A stretch of 64,000 nt of DNA, taken from Xanthomonas fragariae. GTDB taxonomy: Bacteria; Pseudomonadota; Gammaproteobacteria; Xanthomonadales; Xanthomonadaceae. Location: positions 372,001 through 436,000 of the forward strand of contig NZ_CP071955.1 of assembly GCF_017603965.1 (NCBI RefSeq), in the 5' to 3' direction. The position numbers and the translations under genes were made by a program. Under the pieces are notes generated by a model, which saw only the letters and a program-made list of their open reading frames with translations, did not search any database and had not been told where the DNA came from. Position 1 is the first letter of the stretch. Each line of letters starts with the position of its first letter. Below, piece after piece: positions 9,301 to 18,360 of the stretch.

Positions 9301-11583
9301 TATCCGAAGACCGATACTGCCGCCTACGGCACGCCGCTGGCCCAGACCATCAGCTACGAACGCGGTGCCGGTGGGCAAATCACTGCCCAAATCGATCCGC
9401 TTGGGCGGCGTACCGAATATGCCTACGATGGCAGCGGTCGCAAGACGCAGATCAAGGCGATGGCAGGCACCAGCGCGGCCCGCACCACCACATTGGTTTA
9501 CACCGCCGATGGCGATCTTGCATCGATCACCGACCCGCTCGACCGCACGACCCGTTTTGGTTACACGGCCCGCTGCCTGACCTCGGTGACCGACCCCATG
9601 GGCAAAGTCACCACAGCCACCTGCAACGCCGCAGGGCAACGCCTCACACTGAGCGATGCCTTGAATCACACCACCACCTTCACGTGGACCGGCGAAGACC
9701 TGACCCAGATCAGCGACCCGCTCGGCCGCACTGTGCATTTCCGCTACGACGTGCTGGGGCGGATGATTGCCGCCCAGGACGTGCAGGGCAACCTCGCGCG
9801 CATGGAGTACGACGTGCTGGGTCGGGTGGTGAAGTCGATCGATCCGTTGGGCAATACCGTGCAGACGGGGTTTGATGCCAACGGCAATGTCGCGGCGATC
9901 CTGTTGCCGCATGGCAACGGCGTCACGTATAGCTACGACAACCGCGACCGCCGCCTTACCCGCACCGACGCCCTGGGCCAGGTGGAGCGCTGGACCTACG
10001 ACAAGATGGACCGGGTCACCCACTACACGGACCGGCGCAACCGTGTCACCACCTATGCTTACGACACCTTGGGCCGGCCGACCACGACCACGTTCCCAGG
10101 CATGGGCGGCAGCGTGACGGCCAGCTACGACGCCGGCAACCGGATGGTGGCGCTGGCCGACAGCGTGTCCGGCACGCTGGGCTGGAGCTACGACAGCTTC
10201 GATCAGGTCACCGCCGCCAACAGCCCGCAAGGCACGATCACCTACGGCTACGATGCAGCGGGCCGTCGCACGAAGATGCAGGCGGCCACCCAGGCGCCAG
10301 TCGTCTATGGTTACGACCCCGCCGACCGCCTGACGGGCATCACCCAAGGCCCCGAGAAGGTCATCTTCGCCTACGACCCCGCCAACCGACGCATCACCCA
10401 AACCCTGCCCAACCACGTGCAAACGGCCTACACCTACAACAACGCCAATCAGGTCACCGGCCTGGCCTGGGGCAAGGCCGGGCAGGCGGCGCTGGGTAGT
10501 CTGGGCTACGGCTATAACAGTGTCGGCCAACTGGTTGCGCAGACCGGCACGCATGCATCGCAGTCACTCCCACCGGCGAGCAGTGGCAACAGCTTCGACG
10601 ACAATAACCGGCAGACCAAGGCCAACAACGTTGCGCTGAGCTATGACGAAAGCGGCCACCTGCTCAACGACGGCAGCCGCAGCTACATCTGGGACGACCG
10701 CGACCGGCTGAGCGAGATCCAGCAGGGCGGTACGACGATCGCCAGCTTCAGCTATGACGCGCTGGGACGGCGGACGGTCAAGACGGAAGGCGGCACAAGT
10801 ACGCAGTATCTGTATGACGGCCAAGACGCCGTGCAGGAAACACAGGGCACCACAGTCAATCCGATCCTGACCGGGCTGGGCATCGACCAGCGCTATGCAC
10901 GTAACGATACAGGTGGCAGGACGTACTTCCTGAGCGATCAGTTGGGCAGCACGCGCTTGCTGACGAATGCAGCGGGCGGTGTGGTGCAGCGGTATGAATA
11001 TGATCCGTATGGAACGACGACGCAGAGCAGTACGGCTTACACCAATCCGTATCAGTACACTGGGAGAGAAAAAGATTCAAGTGGCCTGTATTACTACCGG
11101 GCGAGGTATTATCGGCCGCAGTGGGGGCGGTTTATTAGTGAGGATCCGATTGGGTTGGCGGCTGGGCTGAATAGTTATGCGTATGTTGAAGGCAACCCAC
11201 TCGCCTTCACTGATCCCCTCGGTTTGATCAAACTTCCGGAGAATCCCTCTGGACTTCCGTCAGGCTATAAACCAGATTCTTCTCATCGGGATCCGAACGG
11301 CGAGCGCTGGACTAACGGTACTGATGTTCTTGATTTTCATAGGGGAAGAGCTGGTAAACCAGGTTGGAGAGGTAAGGATCATTGGCACCATAATGGAGGA
11401 GATAAGCACTACTCGCCAGGTGACGAATGCCCGACATTAGATCAAGATAATTTAGAAGATAAGGATTTCATTGATGAAATGAGTGAAATCACAGGATTAA
11501 CTGGCGGAGCCCTAATTATTTACTTGATTATGTCAGAAGGGTCTCGTGCGTTTCCTCCAAGAAATTTAATTCCTATCCCATAA
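6346..11583 (+). CDS. Full-length secreted Rhs protein 1 with toxin tip
   Basis: This 1745-residue protein starts at ATG 6346, chosen for the GGAAGG ribosome site; an upstream ATG at 6313 lacks one. It has a Sec signal peptide ending near VSWAQ, kelch-like repeats (LVWGGASAQG, LLLAGGEGTAG), a Big-type Ig domain, a carboxypeptidase-regulatory-like domain (SVSGQVLLVNGRPLAGVEVS), a DUF6531-type entry (DPIDLFTGEFSYEESDAVVG), many YD repeats and the Rhs core end YYYRARYYRPQWGRFISEDP with the DPLGL self-cleavage motif. No PAAR or type VI adaptor domain is seen. The tip of about 120 residues contains GWRGKDHWHHNGG, a His-rich motif that fits a nuclease-like polymorphic toxin; the exact class is uncertain. 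A small candidate immunity gene follows ten bases later. Confidence 0.93.
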   Translation: MESGNKTRTHWLWSTSLGMLAAVSSTGSVSWAQSPSLASAAATHVSASAPGNAAVAQRIVLGGDQTLRLEASGRSIVLTPQDRQLRVRSWRLPEQRLGASLTRLADGQVLVWGGASAQGALRVGGYLIDPEQDTLQPVALSGLHPRAHHSATVLTDGQLLLAGGEGTAGQAQLWNPQTQRVVTLVMPARTGHAATLQADGQVRLSGGTGTGAGSRTDLLFDPASQRFSPAQPRWAAAADTALAASLPAGGQAQADPDTRIALRFTRPVQGADVKDTTVSLMGPGGLVETRVSTAEGGRLVFIHPKATLFPDTSYTVLVQGLHGLDGKAVPLSVVEFKTAAIASAADATPATAKGAAPASAAIGKAPALLGCGTDHPFPCKLSSSLSEGAWRPGQDSTDGRWRVEGSQPEALPISAPEVAAMASGLTSVSGQVLLVNGRPLAGVEVSVGSSKTRTDPTGRFVLTGIAQGRQALYVDGTCANIAGREYGQFVVGVDLKVGQLTRLPYTMYVPQISARDKTHLASPLKHDVVVTHPDIPGLQIHLPAGTVIRDRKGRLVHELAIVPTPVNRAPFPVPANYPMYFTLEPGGALIQGLTPQAAQGVKVLYPNYDKLPTGTQANFWIYEPAQGWRVYGKGRVTSDGTRIAPEAGVGLYQAMGASYSIDSNTPPPEPDKPPVSDGCNCDAGGAGATAGDPIDLFTGEFSYEESDAVVGGLSPIALTRFYRPHETVKRDFGIGTAAGFRYTLYAPAADYNQLQLVLPSGAPIVFIRTSGSGLTGQWAQSGSLSGYAGATITQGTPSGHGYLLALRDGSKMYFNQYSPNQLEWTTDRFGNRVDYVYDAGLVARIVSANGRYLAIGYDSSNRVSTVKDPLGSSWSYAYNADGYLSKVTRPDGSTRSFTYKVREQDATLPGQVRLQAIYDGKNQRVVFNEFEDAAGTWSGRVVKQTQADGGVLTIDDAHDEAGTRGRLITRPDGSQRRVVFDPATHYPKTDTAAYGTPLAQTISYERGAGGQITAQIDPLGRRTEYAYDGSGRKTQIKAMAGTSAARTTTLVYTADGDLASITDPLDRTTRFGYTARCLTSVTDPMGKVTTATCNAAGQRLTLSDALNHTTTFTWTGEDLTQISDPLGRTVHFRYDVLGRMIAAQDVQGNLARMEYDVLGRVVKSIDPLGNTVQTGFDANGNVAAILLPHGNGVTYSYDNRDRRLTRTDALGQVERWTYDKMDRVTHYTDRRNRVTTYAYDTLGRPTTTTFPGMGGSVTASYDAGNRMVALADSVSGTLGWSYDSFDQVTAANSPQGTITYGYDAAGRRTKMQAATQAPVVYGYDPADRLTGITQGPEKVIFAYDPANRRITQTLPNHVQTAYTYNNANQVTGLAWGKAGQAALGSLGYGYNSVGQLVAQTGTHASQSLPPASSGNSFDDNNRQTKANNVALSYDESGHLLNDGSRSYIWDDRDRLSEIQQGGTTIASFSYDALGRRTVKTEGGTSTQYLYDGQDAVQETQGTTVNPILTGLGIDQRYARNDTGGRTYFLSDQLGSTRLLTNAAGGVVQRYEYDPYGTTTQSSTAYTNPYQYTGREKDSSGLYYYRARYYRPQWGRFISEDPIGLAAGLNSYAYVEGNPLAFTDPLGLIKLPENPSGLPSGYKPDSSHRDPNGERWTNGTDVLDFHRGRAGKPGWRGKDHWHHNGGDKHYSPGDECPTLDQDNLEDKDFIDEMSEITGLTGGALIIYLIMSEGSRAFPPRNLIPIP

Positions 11584-11593
11584 GAGTTTATTG

Positions 11594-11974
11594 ATGAAAT
11601 TAAATATAAGTGAAATAAATCGTACTCTTGCTGATAAAGGTGACCTTCATGATTGCAAGATAATTCGTATGGAATGGGGTTCTAGCTTTAAGTTCCTTAA
11701 AATATTTATTGCTGATTTAAACGAAAATTTCATTGGTCTTCCAGAATACTCTGGCCCTGAACCAGGGTGTCTGATATTGAGTGGAATTAGTTCAGTGAAA
11801 TTTGATATCAGCCAACCGGAAAATGAAATTAGAATTTACGAGGCTTCAATTAATGAAATCAACGGTGTGCAAGTTTTAGAGATTTTGTTAGCTCCTTCCG
11901 GAAGAATTTTTTTGTGCTCTACTGAGGTAAATTTTTTACTAGGAACTGTTAATACTAATAAGCAATTCATGTAA
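11594..11974 (+). CDS. Candidate immunity protein for Rhs 1
   Basis: This 126-residue soluble protein begins at ATG 11594, just after the Rhs 1 stop, with an AAGAG ribosome site in the gap. It is AT-rich compared with the Rhs core, which is typical of tip/immunity DNA acquired separately. It contains LHDCKIIRMEW near the start, similar to the LHDA motif of Imm50-type immunity proteins, but I cannot confirm the family. There is no signal peptide or membrane segment, so it should act in the cytoplasm, as expected for a nuclease toxin. Confidence 0.7.
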   Translation: MKLNISEINRTLADKGDLHDCKIIRMEWGSSFKFLKIFIADLNENFIGLPEYSGPEPGCLILSGISSVKFDISQPENEIRIYEASINEINGVQVLEILLAPSGRIFLCSTEVNFLLGTVNTNKQFM

Positions 11975-12010
11975 CCTGTCGGGTATGAGGGTGTGTCAAA
12001 CAAACTGGGG

Positions 12011-12530
12011 TCTGTCAAACAAACTGTGTAACCTCAGTTTTCATAGCGCGTCCATTGGCACGCGGTCCTCGCCAAACATCACCTCGAAGCTTTGCAGAGC
12101 GGGTTTCCAGTGATGGATCGAGCGCCAGTTCTTGGATGCCTCGCGCACGGACAAAAACAGCGATTTGAGCGCCGAATCGTCGTTGGGAAAAATGCGCCGG
12201 TTGCCGGTGAGCTTGCGCATCACCATGTTCAACGATTCAATGGCGTTGGTGGTGTAGATCACCTTGCGAATCTGCGGCACAAACTGGAAGAACGGAATAA
12301 TGGTGTCCCAATTGCCGCGCCACAGACGAACTACTGCACGGTATTTGCCGCCCCATTGCGCGTCCAGTGCATCCAGTTCGCTCGCCGCTTCCTCCGCCGT
12401 GGCTGACTGATAGATGCGCTTGAGCGCGGCCACCACCGCCTTGCTGTCGCCGGCGTTGACGTAACGCAAGCTTGCCTGCTCCTCTCACCGGTCGAGGCCG
12501 GTCGCTTGTCATAGGGCAGTTAGGTTTCTC
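12011..12530 (-). mobile_element. IS256-family insertion sequence remnant
   Basis: On the minus strand, 12041-12469 encodes the last ~142 residues of a Mutator/IS256-type transposase (TTNAIESLNMVMRKLTG, VREASKNWRSIHHWKPAL). The N-terminal and central parts are missing. Outside the frame lie an end-like sequence at 12011-12032 and a second, inverted end-like sequence at 12497-12528. Both match a fragment at 28015-28063. It is a dead element with a large internal deletion and sits exactly at the left edge of the duplicated rhs gene. Confidence 0.8.
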
Positions 12531-12537
12531 AGCAGCC

Positions 12538-15500
12538 AACTAACGCTCGGCCTATCGAAATGACTTTACCAGGCGACTTCAAGGAAGGCGAAATGGAATC
12601 TGGCAACAAGACACGCACGCATTGGCTCTGGAGCACGAGTCTGGGCATGCTGGCGGCTGTGTCGAGCACGGGCTCGGTCAGTTGGGCGCAGTCGCCGAGC
12701 TTGGCGAGCGCTGCTGCGACGCATGTGAGCGCCTCTGCTCCTGGCAATGCAGCAGTGGCGCAACGCATTGTGCTTGGCGGCGATCAGACGCTGCGTCTGG
12801 AGGCGTCGGGCAGATCCATCGTGTTGACGCCACAGGACAGGCAACTGCGCGTTCGCTCCTGGCGTCTTCCTGAGCAACGCCTAGGGGCCAGTCTGACGCG
12901 GCTAGCCGATGGCCAGGTGCTGGTCTGGGGTGGCGCCAGTGCACAAGGCGCCCTGCGCGTTGGCGGATACTTGATCGACCCGGAACAAGATACGTTGCAG
13001 CCGGTTGCGTTGTCAGGTCTGCATCCACGTGCGCACCATAGCGCCACGGTTCTGACCGATGGCCAGTTGCTGCTGGCTGGCGGTGAGGGAACTGCGGGTC
13101 AAGCGCAACTCTGGAATCCCCAGACCCAGCGTGTGGTGACGTTGGTCATGCCTGCCAGGACCGGGCAAACAGCCACCCTGCAAGCCGACGGGCAAGTGCG
13201 TTTGTCTGGTGGGACGGGAACGGGTGCCGGGTCGCGTACCGATCTGCTGTTCGACCCGGCAAGCCAGAGGTTCAGTCCAGCGCAGCCGCGCTGGGCAGCG
13301 GCGGCGGACACGGCGCTGGCTGCATCCCTTCCGGCAGGTGGGCAAGCCCAGGCCGATCCGGACACGCGGATCGCGCTGCGTTTTACGCGCCCGGTCCAAG
13401 GTGCGGACGTCAAAGACACGACGGTGTCGCTGATGGGGCCGGGTGGCCTGGTGGAAACACGCGTGTCCACAGCCGAAGGTGGCCGGCTCGTTTTTATCCA
13501 TCCCAAGGCAACCCTCTTTCCGGACACCAGCTACACGGTGCTGGTGCAGGGACTGCATGGTCTGGATGGCAAAGCGGTGCCGCTGTCTGTGGTTGAGTTC
13601 AAGACCGCTGCGATTGCCAGTGCTGCCGATGCGACACCGGTCACTGCCAAGGGCGCAGCGCCGGCTAGCGCAGCCATCGGCAAAGCCCCGGCCCTGTTGG
13701 GGTGCGGCACTGACCATCCGTTGCCCTGCAAGTTGTCGTCGTCGTTGAGCGAAGGCGCCTGGCGGCCAGGGCAGGACAGTACGGATGGACGCTGGCGGGT
13801 CCAAGGTTCTCAGCCACAAACCCTGCCCATCAGTGCTCCCGAAGTTGCCGCCATGGCCAGTGGGCTGACCAGCGTCAGCGGCCAAGTGCTGCTGGTCAAT
13901 GGTCGGCCTCTTGCGGGTGTGGAGGTCAGTGTCGGGTCAAGCAAGACCCGTACGGATCCGACCGGACGCTTTGTGCTGACGGGTATCGCCCAAGGGCGCC
14001 AAGCGCTGTATGTCGATGGCACGTGCGCCAATATCGCCGGACGTGAGTATGGCCAATTCGTGGTGGGTGTGGATCTGAAGGTCGGCCAGCTCACCCGTTT
14101 GCCTTACACCATGTACGTGCCGCAGATCAGTGCACGCGATAAGACACACCTTGCCTCCCCATTGAAGCATGACGTGGTGGTCACCCATCCGGATATTCCC
14201 GGATTGCAGATCCATCTTCCGGCCGGCACCGTGATCCGCGATCGCAAGGGTCGTCTGGTCCACGAATTGGCGATCGTGCCCACCCCCGTCAATCGGGCCC
14301 CGTTCCCGGTGCCTGCCAACTACCCGATGTATTTCACGCTTGAGCCAGGTGGTGCGCTGATCCAGGGCTTGACGCCGCAAGCCGCGCAGGGCGTGAAGGT
14401 GCTGTATCCCAACTACGACAAGTTGCCGACCGGAACGCAAGCCAACTTTTGGATCTACGAACCGGCGCAGGGTTGGCGTGTTTACGGCAAGGGACGGGTG
14501 ACCTCCGATGGCACACGTATCGCGCCAGAGGCCGGTGTGGGCCTGTATCAGGCCATGGGGGCAAGTTACAGCATCGATAGCAACACCCCGCCTCCCGAGC
14601 CTGACAAGCCGCCAGTGAGCGACGGTTGCAATTGCGATGCCGGTGGCGCGGGTGCGACTGCAGGCGATCCGATCGACCTTTTCACGGGCGAGTTTTCCTA
14701 TGAAGAGAGCGACGCGGTGGTTGGGGGTCTTTCCCCGATCGCGCTCACGCGTTTCTACCGGCCGCACGAAACTGTAAAGCGCGACTTTGGCATCGGCACC
14801 GCAGCGGGTTTCCGCTACACCTTGTATGCGCCGGCAGCGGACTACAATCAGCTGCAGCTGGTGCTGCCAAGCGGTGCGCCGATCGTGTTCATCCGGACAT
14901 CGGGGAGTGGACTGACCGGCCAATGGGCGCAGTCCGGCTCTCTGTCGGGATATGCGGGCGCCACCATTACGCAAGGCACTCCATCGGGGCACGGTTACCT
15001 GCTTGCCTTGCGCGATGGCAGCAAGATGTATTTCAACCAGTACTCTCCAAACCAGCTCGAATGGACGACCGATCGGTTTGGTAACCGGGTCGATTATGTT
15101 TACGATGCCGGCCTGGTGGCGCGGATCGTGTCGGCCAATGGCCGTTATTTGGCAATCGGCTACGACAGCAGCAATCGGGTCAGCACCGTCAAGGATCCCT
15201 TGGGCAGCAGCTGGTCCTACGCGTACAACGCTGACGGATACCTCAGCAAGGTGACCCGTCCAGATGGCAGTACGCGCAGTTTCACCTACAAGGTGCGCGA
15301 GCAGGACGCGACGCTTCCTGGCCAGGTCCGGCTGCAAGCCATCTATGACGGCAAAAATCAGCGCGTGGTGTTCAATGAGTTTGAAGACGCGGCAGGCACC
15401 TGGAGCGGTCGTGTGGTCAAACAGACCCAGGCAGATGGTGGGGTATTGACCATTGATGACGCACATGACGAGGCAGGCACGCGTGGTCGGCTGATCACCC

Positions 15501-17434
15501 GGCCGGACGGTAGCCAACGACGGGTGGTGTTTGATCCAGCAACCCATTATCCGAAGACCGATACTGCCGCCTACGGCACGCCGCTGGCCCAGACCATCAG
15601 CTACGAACGCGGTGCCGGTGGGCAAATCACTGCCCAAATCGATCCGCTTGGGCGGCGTACCGAATATGCCTACGATGGCAGCGGTCGCAAGACGCAGATC
15701 AAGGCGATGGCAGGCACCAGCGCGGCCCGCACCACCACATTGGTTTACACCGCCGATGGCGATCTTGCATCGATCACCGACCCGCTCGACCGCACGACCC
15801 GTTTTGGTTACACGGCCCGCTGCCTGACCTCGGTGACCGACCCCATGGGCAAAGTCACCACAGCCACCTGCAACGCCGCAGGGCAACGCCTCACACTGAG
15901 CGATGCCTTGAATCACACCACCACCTTCACGTGGACCGGCGAAGACCTGACCCAGATCAGCGACCCGCTCGGCCGCACTGTGCATTTCCGCTACGACGTG
16001 CTGGGGCGGATGATTGCCGCCCAGGACGTACAGGGCAACCTCGCGCGGATGGAGTACGACGTGCTGGGTCGGGCGGTAAAGTCGATCGACCCGTTGGGCA
16101 ATACCGTGCAGACGGGGTTTGATGCCAACGGCAATGTCGCGGCGATCCTGTTGCCGCATGGCAACGGCGTCACGTATAGCTACGACAAGCGCGACCGCCG
16201 CCTTACCCGCACCGACGCCCTGGGCCAGGTGGAGCGCTGGACCTACGACAAGATGGACCGGGTCACCCACTACACGGACCGGCGCAACCGTGTCACCACC
16301 TATGCTTACGACACCTTGGGCCGGCCGACCACGACCACGTTTCCGGCGATGGGCGGCAGCGTGACGGCCAGCTACGACGCCGGCAACCGGATGGTGGCGC
16401 TGGCCGACAGCGTGTCCGGCACGCTGGGCTGGAGCTACGACAGCTTCGATCAGGTCACCGCCGCCAACAGCCCGCAAGGCACGATCACCTACGGCTACGA
16501 TGCAGCGGGCCGTCGCACGAAGATGCAGGCGGCCACCCAGGCGCCAGTCGTCTATGGTTACGACACCGCCGACCGCCTGACGGGCATCACCCAAGGCCCC
16601 GAGAAGGTCATCTTCGCCTACGACCCCGCCAACCGACGCATCACCCAAACTTTGCCCAACCACGTGCAAACGGCCTACACCTACAACAACGCCAATCAGG
16701 TCACCGGCCTGGCCTGGGGCAAGGCCGGGCAGGCGGCGCTGGGCAGTTTGGGTTATGGCTATAACCCCGTGGGCCAATTGGTTGCGCAGACCGGCACGCA
16801 TGCATCGCAGACCCTGCCGCAGCCCAGTGCAAATAACAGCTTCGACGACAATAACCGGCAGACCAAGGCCAACAACGTTGCGCTGAGCTATGACGAAAGC
16901 GGCCACCTGCTCAACGACGGCAGCCGCAAGTATGTCTGGGACGACCGCGACCGGTTGAGCGAGATCCAGCAGGGCGGTACGACGATCGCCAGCTTCAGCT
17001 ATGACGCGCTGGGACGGCGGACGGTCAAGACCGAGGGAGGCACGAGCACGCAGTATCTGTATGACGGCGAGGATGTAGTACAAGAGACGCAAGGCAGCAC
17101 GGTGAACCCGATCCTGACCGGGCTTGGCATCGATCAACGCTATGCGCGTAACGATACGGGTGGCAGGACGTACTTCCTGACCGACCAGTTGGGCAGCACG
17201 CGCCTGCTGACGAATGCAGCGGGCGGTGTGGTGCAGCGGTATGAATATGATCCGTATGGTGCGACGACGCAGAGCAGTACGGCTTATACCAACCCGTATC
17301 AGTACACAGGAAGGGAAAAAGATTCAAGTGGCCTGTATTACTACCGGGCGAGGTATTATCGGCCGCAGTGGGGGCGGTTTATTAGTGAGGATCCGATTGG
17401 GTTGGCGGCTGGGCTGAATAGTTATGCGTATGTC
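12538..17434 (+). repeat. Second copy of a ~4.9-kb direct repeat (first copy 6291-11187)
   Basis: The two copies are offset by 6247 bases. The match begins at an AACTAACGCT sequence that in the first copy is the last part of the upstream repeat-protein gene, runs through the whole rhs gene and stops at the core/tip boundary. Differences are few and concentrate in the last kilobase of the core. The second copy therefore arose by duplication, with the new tip attached at the core end. Confidence 0.93.
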
Positions 17435-17983
17435 GGCGGCAACCCGATATCGCACTCAGATCCAACCGGGAAAATTTTAGTCAACGTTGTTACCGGCGTC
17501 ATCGGAGCAGTAATTGGGGGTGGCACGAATTTGACTATGCAGCTCCTTCAAAATGGGGGGAATTTAGACTGTGTGGATTGGGGTGATGCGGCTATCGCCA
17601 CAGGTGTTGGTGCTGTAGCAGGAGCACTTGCGCCTTTTGCTGCTAGTGGTATGGTGGCGGCAGCTCTCGGTGCAAGTTCTAACATGGCGCAATATGGGTT
17701 GACTCAGCTGTCAAATAATGAAGATATTACTGCTGGTGGCTTAGGCTGGAGTGGCGTTACTGGCGCGGGTGGTGGAATAATCGGTGGTGCATTCAGTCGT
17801 TCTGGAATTAGGTGGGATGAAGCATCGCCCTGGCTTGGTGCTGGAGTGGCAAAAAGTATGAATGAAACTGGGGATATTGCTGCTAATACAGGTGCAAGTA
17901 GTCTACTAAGAAACGTTGGTGGTGGAATGTGGGGCAACATTCCGGAGCCCGGTAATTCCGGTTCTAAGTGTGGGTGCAAGTAA
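12593..17983 (+). CDS. Full-length secreted Rhs protein 2 with glycine-rich toxin tip
   Basis: This 1796-residue protein has the same signal peptide, kelch-like, Ig-like, regulatory-like and YD-repeat architecture as Rhs 1, and is nearly identical up to the core end (GRFISEDPIGLAAGLNSYAYV). The self-cleavage site is replaced by SDPTGK. The tip of about 180 residues is wholly different: it is Gly/Ala-rich and hydrophobic (NVVTGVIGAVIGGGTN, DAAIATGVGAVAGALAPFAA) and ends in KCGCK. Such a tip could be membrane-active, and the adjacent candidate immunity gene encodes a membrane protein, which supports that reading. Start chosen as in Rhs 1. Confidence 0.92.
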   Translation: MESGNKTRTHWLWSTSLGMLAAVSSTGSVSWAQSPSLASAAATHVSASAPGNAAVAQRIVLGGDQTLRLEASGRSIVLTPQDRQLRVRSWRLPEQRLGASLTRLADGQVLVWGGASAQGALRVGGYLIDPEQDTLQPVALSGLHPRAHHSATVLTDGQLLLAGGEGTAGQAQLWNPQTQRVVTLVMPARTGQTATLQADGQVRLSGGTGTGAGSRTDLLFDPASQRFSPAQPRWAAAADTALAASLPAGGQAQADPDTRIALRFTRPVQGADVKDTTVSLMGPGGLVETRVSTAEGGRLVFIHPKATLFPDTSYTVLVQGLHGLDGKAVPLSVVEFKTAAIASAADATPVTAKGAAPASAAIGKAPALLGCGTDHPLPCKLSSSLSEGAWRPGQDSTDGRWRVQGSQPQTLPISAPEVAAMASGLTSVSGQVLLVNGRPLAGVEVSVGSSKTRTDPTGRFVLTGIAQGRQALYVDGTCANIAGREYGQFVVGVDLKVGQLTRLPYTMYVPQISARDKTHLASPLKHDVVVTHPDIPGLQIHLPAGTVIRDRKGRLVHELAIVPTPVNRAPFPVPANYPMYFTLEPGGALIQGLTPQAAQGVKVLYPNYDKLPTGTQANFWIYEPAQGWRVYGKGRVTSDGTRIAPEAGVGLYQAMGASYSIDSNTPPPEPDKPPVSDGCNCDAGGAGATAGDPIDLFTGEFSYEESDAVVGGLSPIALTRFYRPHETVKRDFGIGTAAGFRYTLYAPAADYNQLQLVLPSGAPIVFIRTSGSGLTGQWAQSGSLSGYAGATITQGTPSGHGYLLALRDGSKMYFNQYSPNQLEWTTDRFGNRVDYVYDAGLVARIVSANGRYLAIGYDSSNRVSTVKDPLGSSWSYAYNADGYLSKVTRPDGSTRSFTYKVREQDATLPGQVRLQAIYDGKNQRVVFNEFEDAAGTWSGRVVKQTQADGGVLTIDDAHDEAGTRGRLITRPDGSQRRVVFDPATHYPKTDTAAYGTPLAQTISYERGAGGQITAQIDPLGRRTEYAYDGSGRKTQIKAMAGTSAARTTTLVYTADGDLASITDPLDRTTRFGYTARCLTSVTDPMGKVTTATCNAAGQRLTLSDALNHTTTFTWTGEDLTQISDPLGRTVHFRYDVLGRMIAAQDVQGNLARMEYDVLGRAVKSIDPLGNTVQTGFDANGNVAAILLPHGNGVTYSYDKRDRRLTRTDALGQVERWTYDKMDRVTHYTDRRNRVTTYAYDTLGRPTTTTFPAMGGSVTASYDAGNRMVALADSVSGTLGWSYDSFDQVTAANSPQGTITYGYDAAGRRTKMQAATQAPVVYGYDTADRLTGITQGPEKVIFAYDPANRRITQTLPNHVQTAYTYNNANQVTGLAWGKAGQAALGSLGYGYNPVGQLVAQTGTHASQTLPQPSANNSFDDNNRQTKANNVALSYDESGHLLNDGSRKYVWDDRDRLSEIQQGGTTIASFSYDALGRRTVKTEGGTSTQYLYDGEDVVQETQGSTVNPILTGLGIDQRYARNDTGGRTYFLTDQLGSTRLLTNAAGGVVQRYEYDPYGATTQSSTAYTNPYQYTGREKDSSGLYYYRARYYRPQWGRFISEDPIGLAAGLNSYAYVGGNPISHSDPTGKILVNVVTGVIGAVIGGGTNLTMQLLQNGGNLDCVDWGDAAIATGVGAVAGALAPFAASGMVAAALGASSNMAQYGLTQLSNNEDITAGGLGWSGVTGAGGGIIGGAFSRSGIRWDEASPWLGAGVAKSMNETGDIAANTGASSLLRNVGGGMWGNIPEPGNSGSKCGCK

Positions 17984-18313
17984 ATGCTGAGGTGGGCTGT
18001 CATTATTTTTGTGGTTAACTTTGGCGCGTTTACTCCCTGGATATTGGAGCTTCCCACGCGAATAGCATTAGGTGCTTTGAATGGAAATTCGGTTCGTATC
18101 AGGCTGAATTCCGCTCGCTTCGGTATGGTTGGAGTTATGATTCTTCAGCTGATGGGTTTTTTTTGTTGGTTCGGCGTATGTTTAGTTCCTATATCCTTCG
18201 CGAAAGATATGAATGAAGTATATCCAGTCGCCTTGTGGTTTGTTGTGCCTTTTTTCCTAGGTATCGGGCTTGCGGTTTTTATTAGAGGGATTGGCCGAAA
18301 GGGTGGGTCCTAA
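17984..18313 (+). CDS. Candidate membrane immunity protein for Rhs 2
   Basis: The ATG directly abuts the TAA of Rhs 2, so translation is coupled. The 109-residue product has three hydrophobic segments (near residues 3-21, 48-70 and 79-100) with short basic connecting parts, which indicates an inner-membrane protein. I do not recognise the family. Position and topology suggest it protects against the hydrophobic Rhs 2 tip. Confidence 0.7.
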   Translation: MLRWAVIIFVVNFGAFTPWILELPTRIALGALNGNSVRIRLNSARFGMVGVMILQLMGFFCWFGVCLVPISFAKDMNEVYPVALWFVVPFFLGIGLAVFIRGIGRKGGS

Positions 18314-18360
18314 TAATGTAACAGGTCATTTTTTCGATATGAGGTCTGTGATCTGTCAAC

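Noticed and set aside
7690..10554. Very long minus-strand open frames (954 residues here, 1066 residues at 13937-17137) opposite the rhs genes.
   Set aside because: They are antisense shadows of GC-rich Rhs coding sequence; their proteins show no domain and are interrupted wherever the Rhs copies vary.
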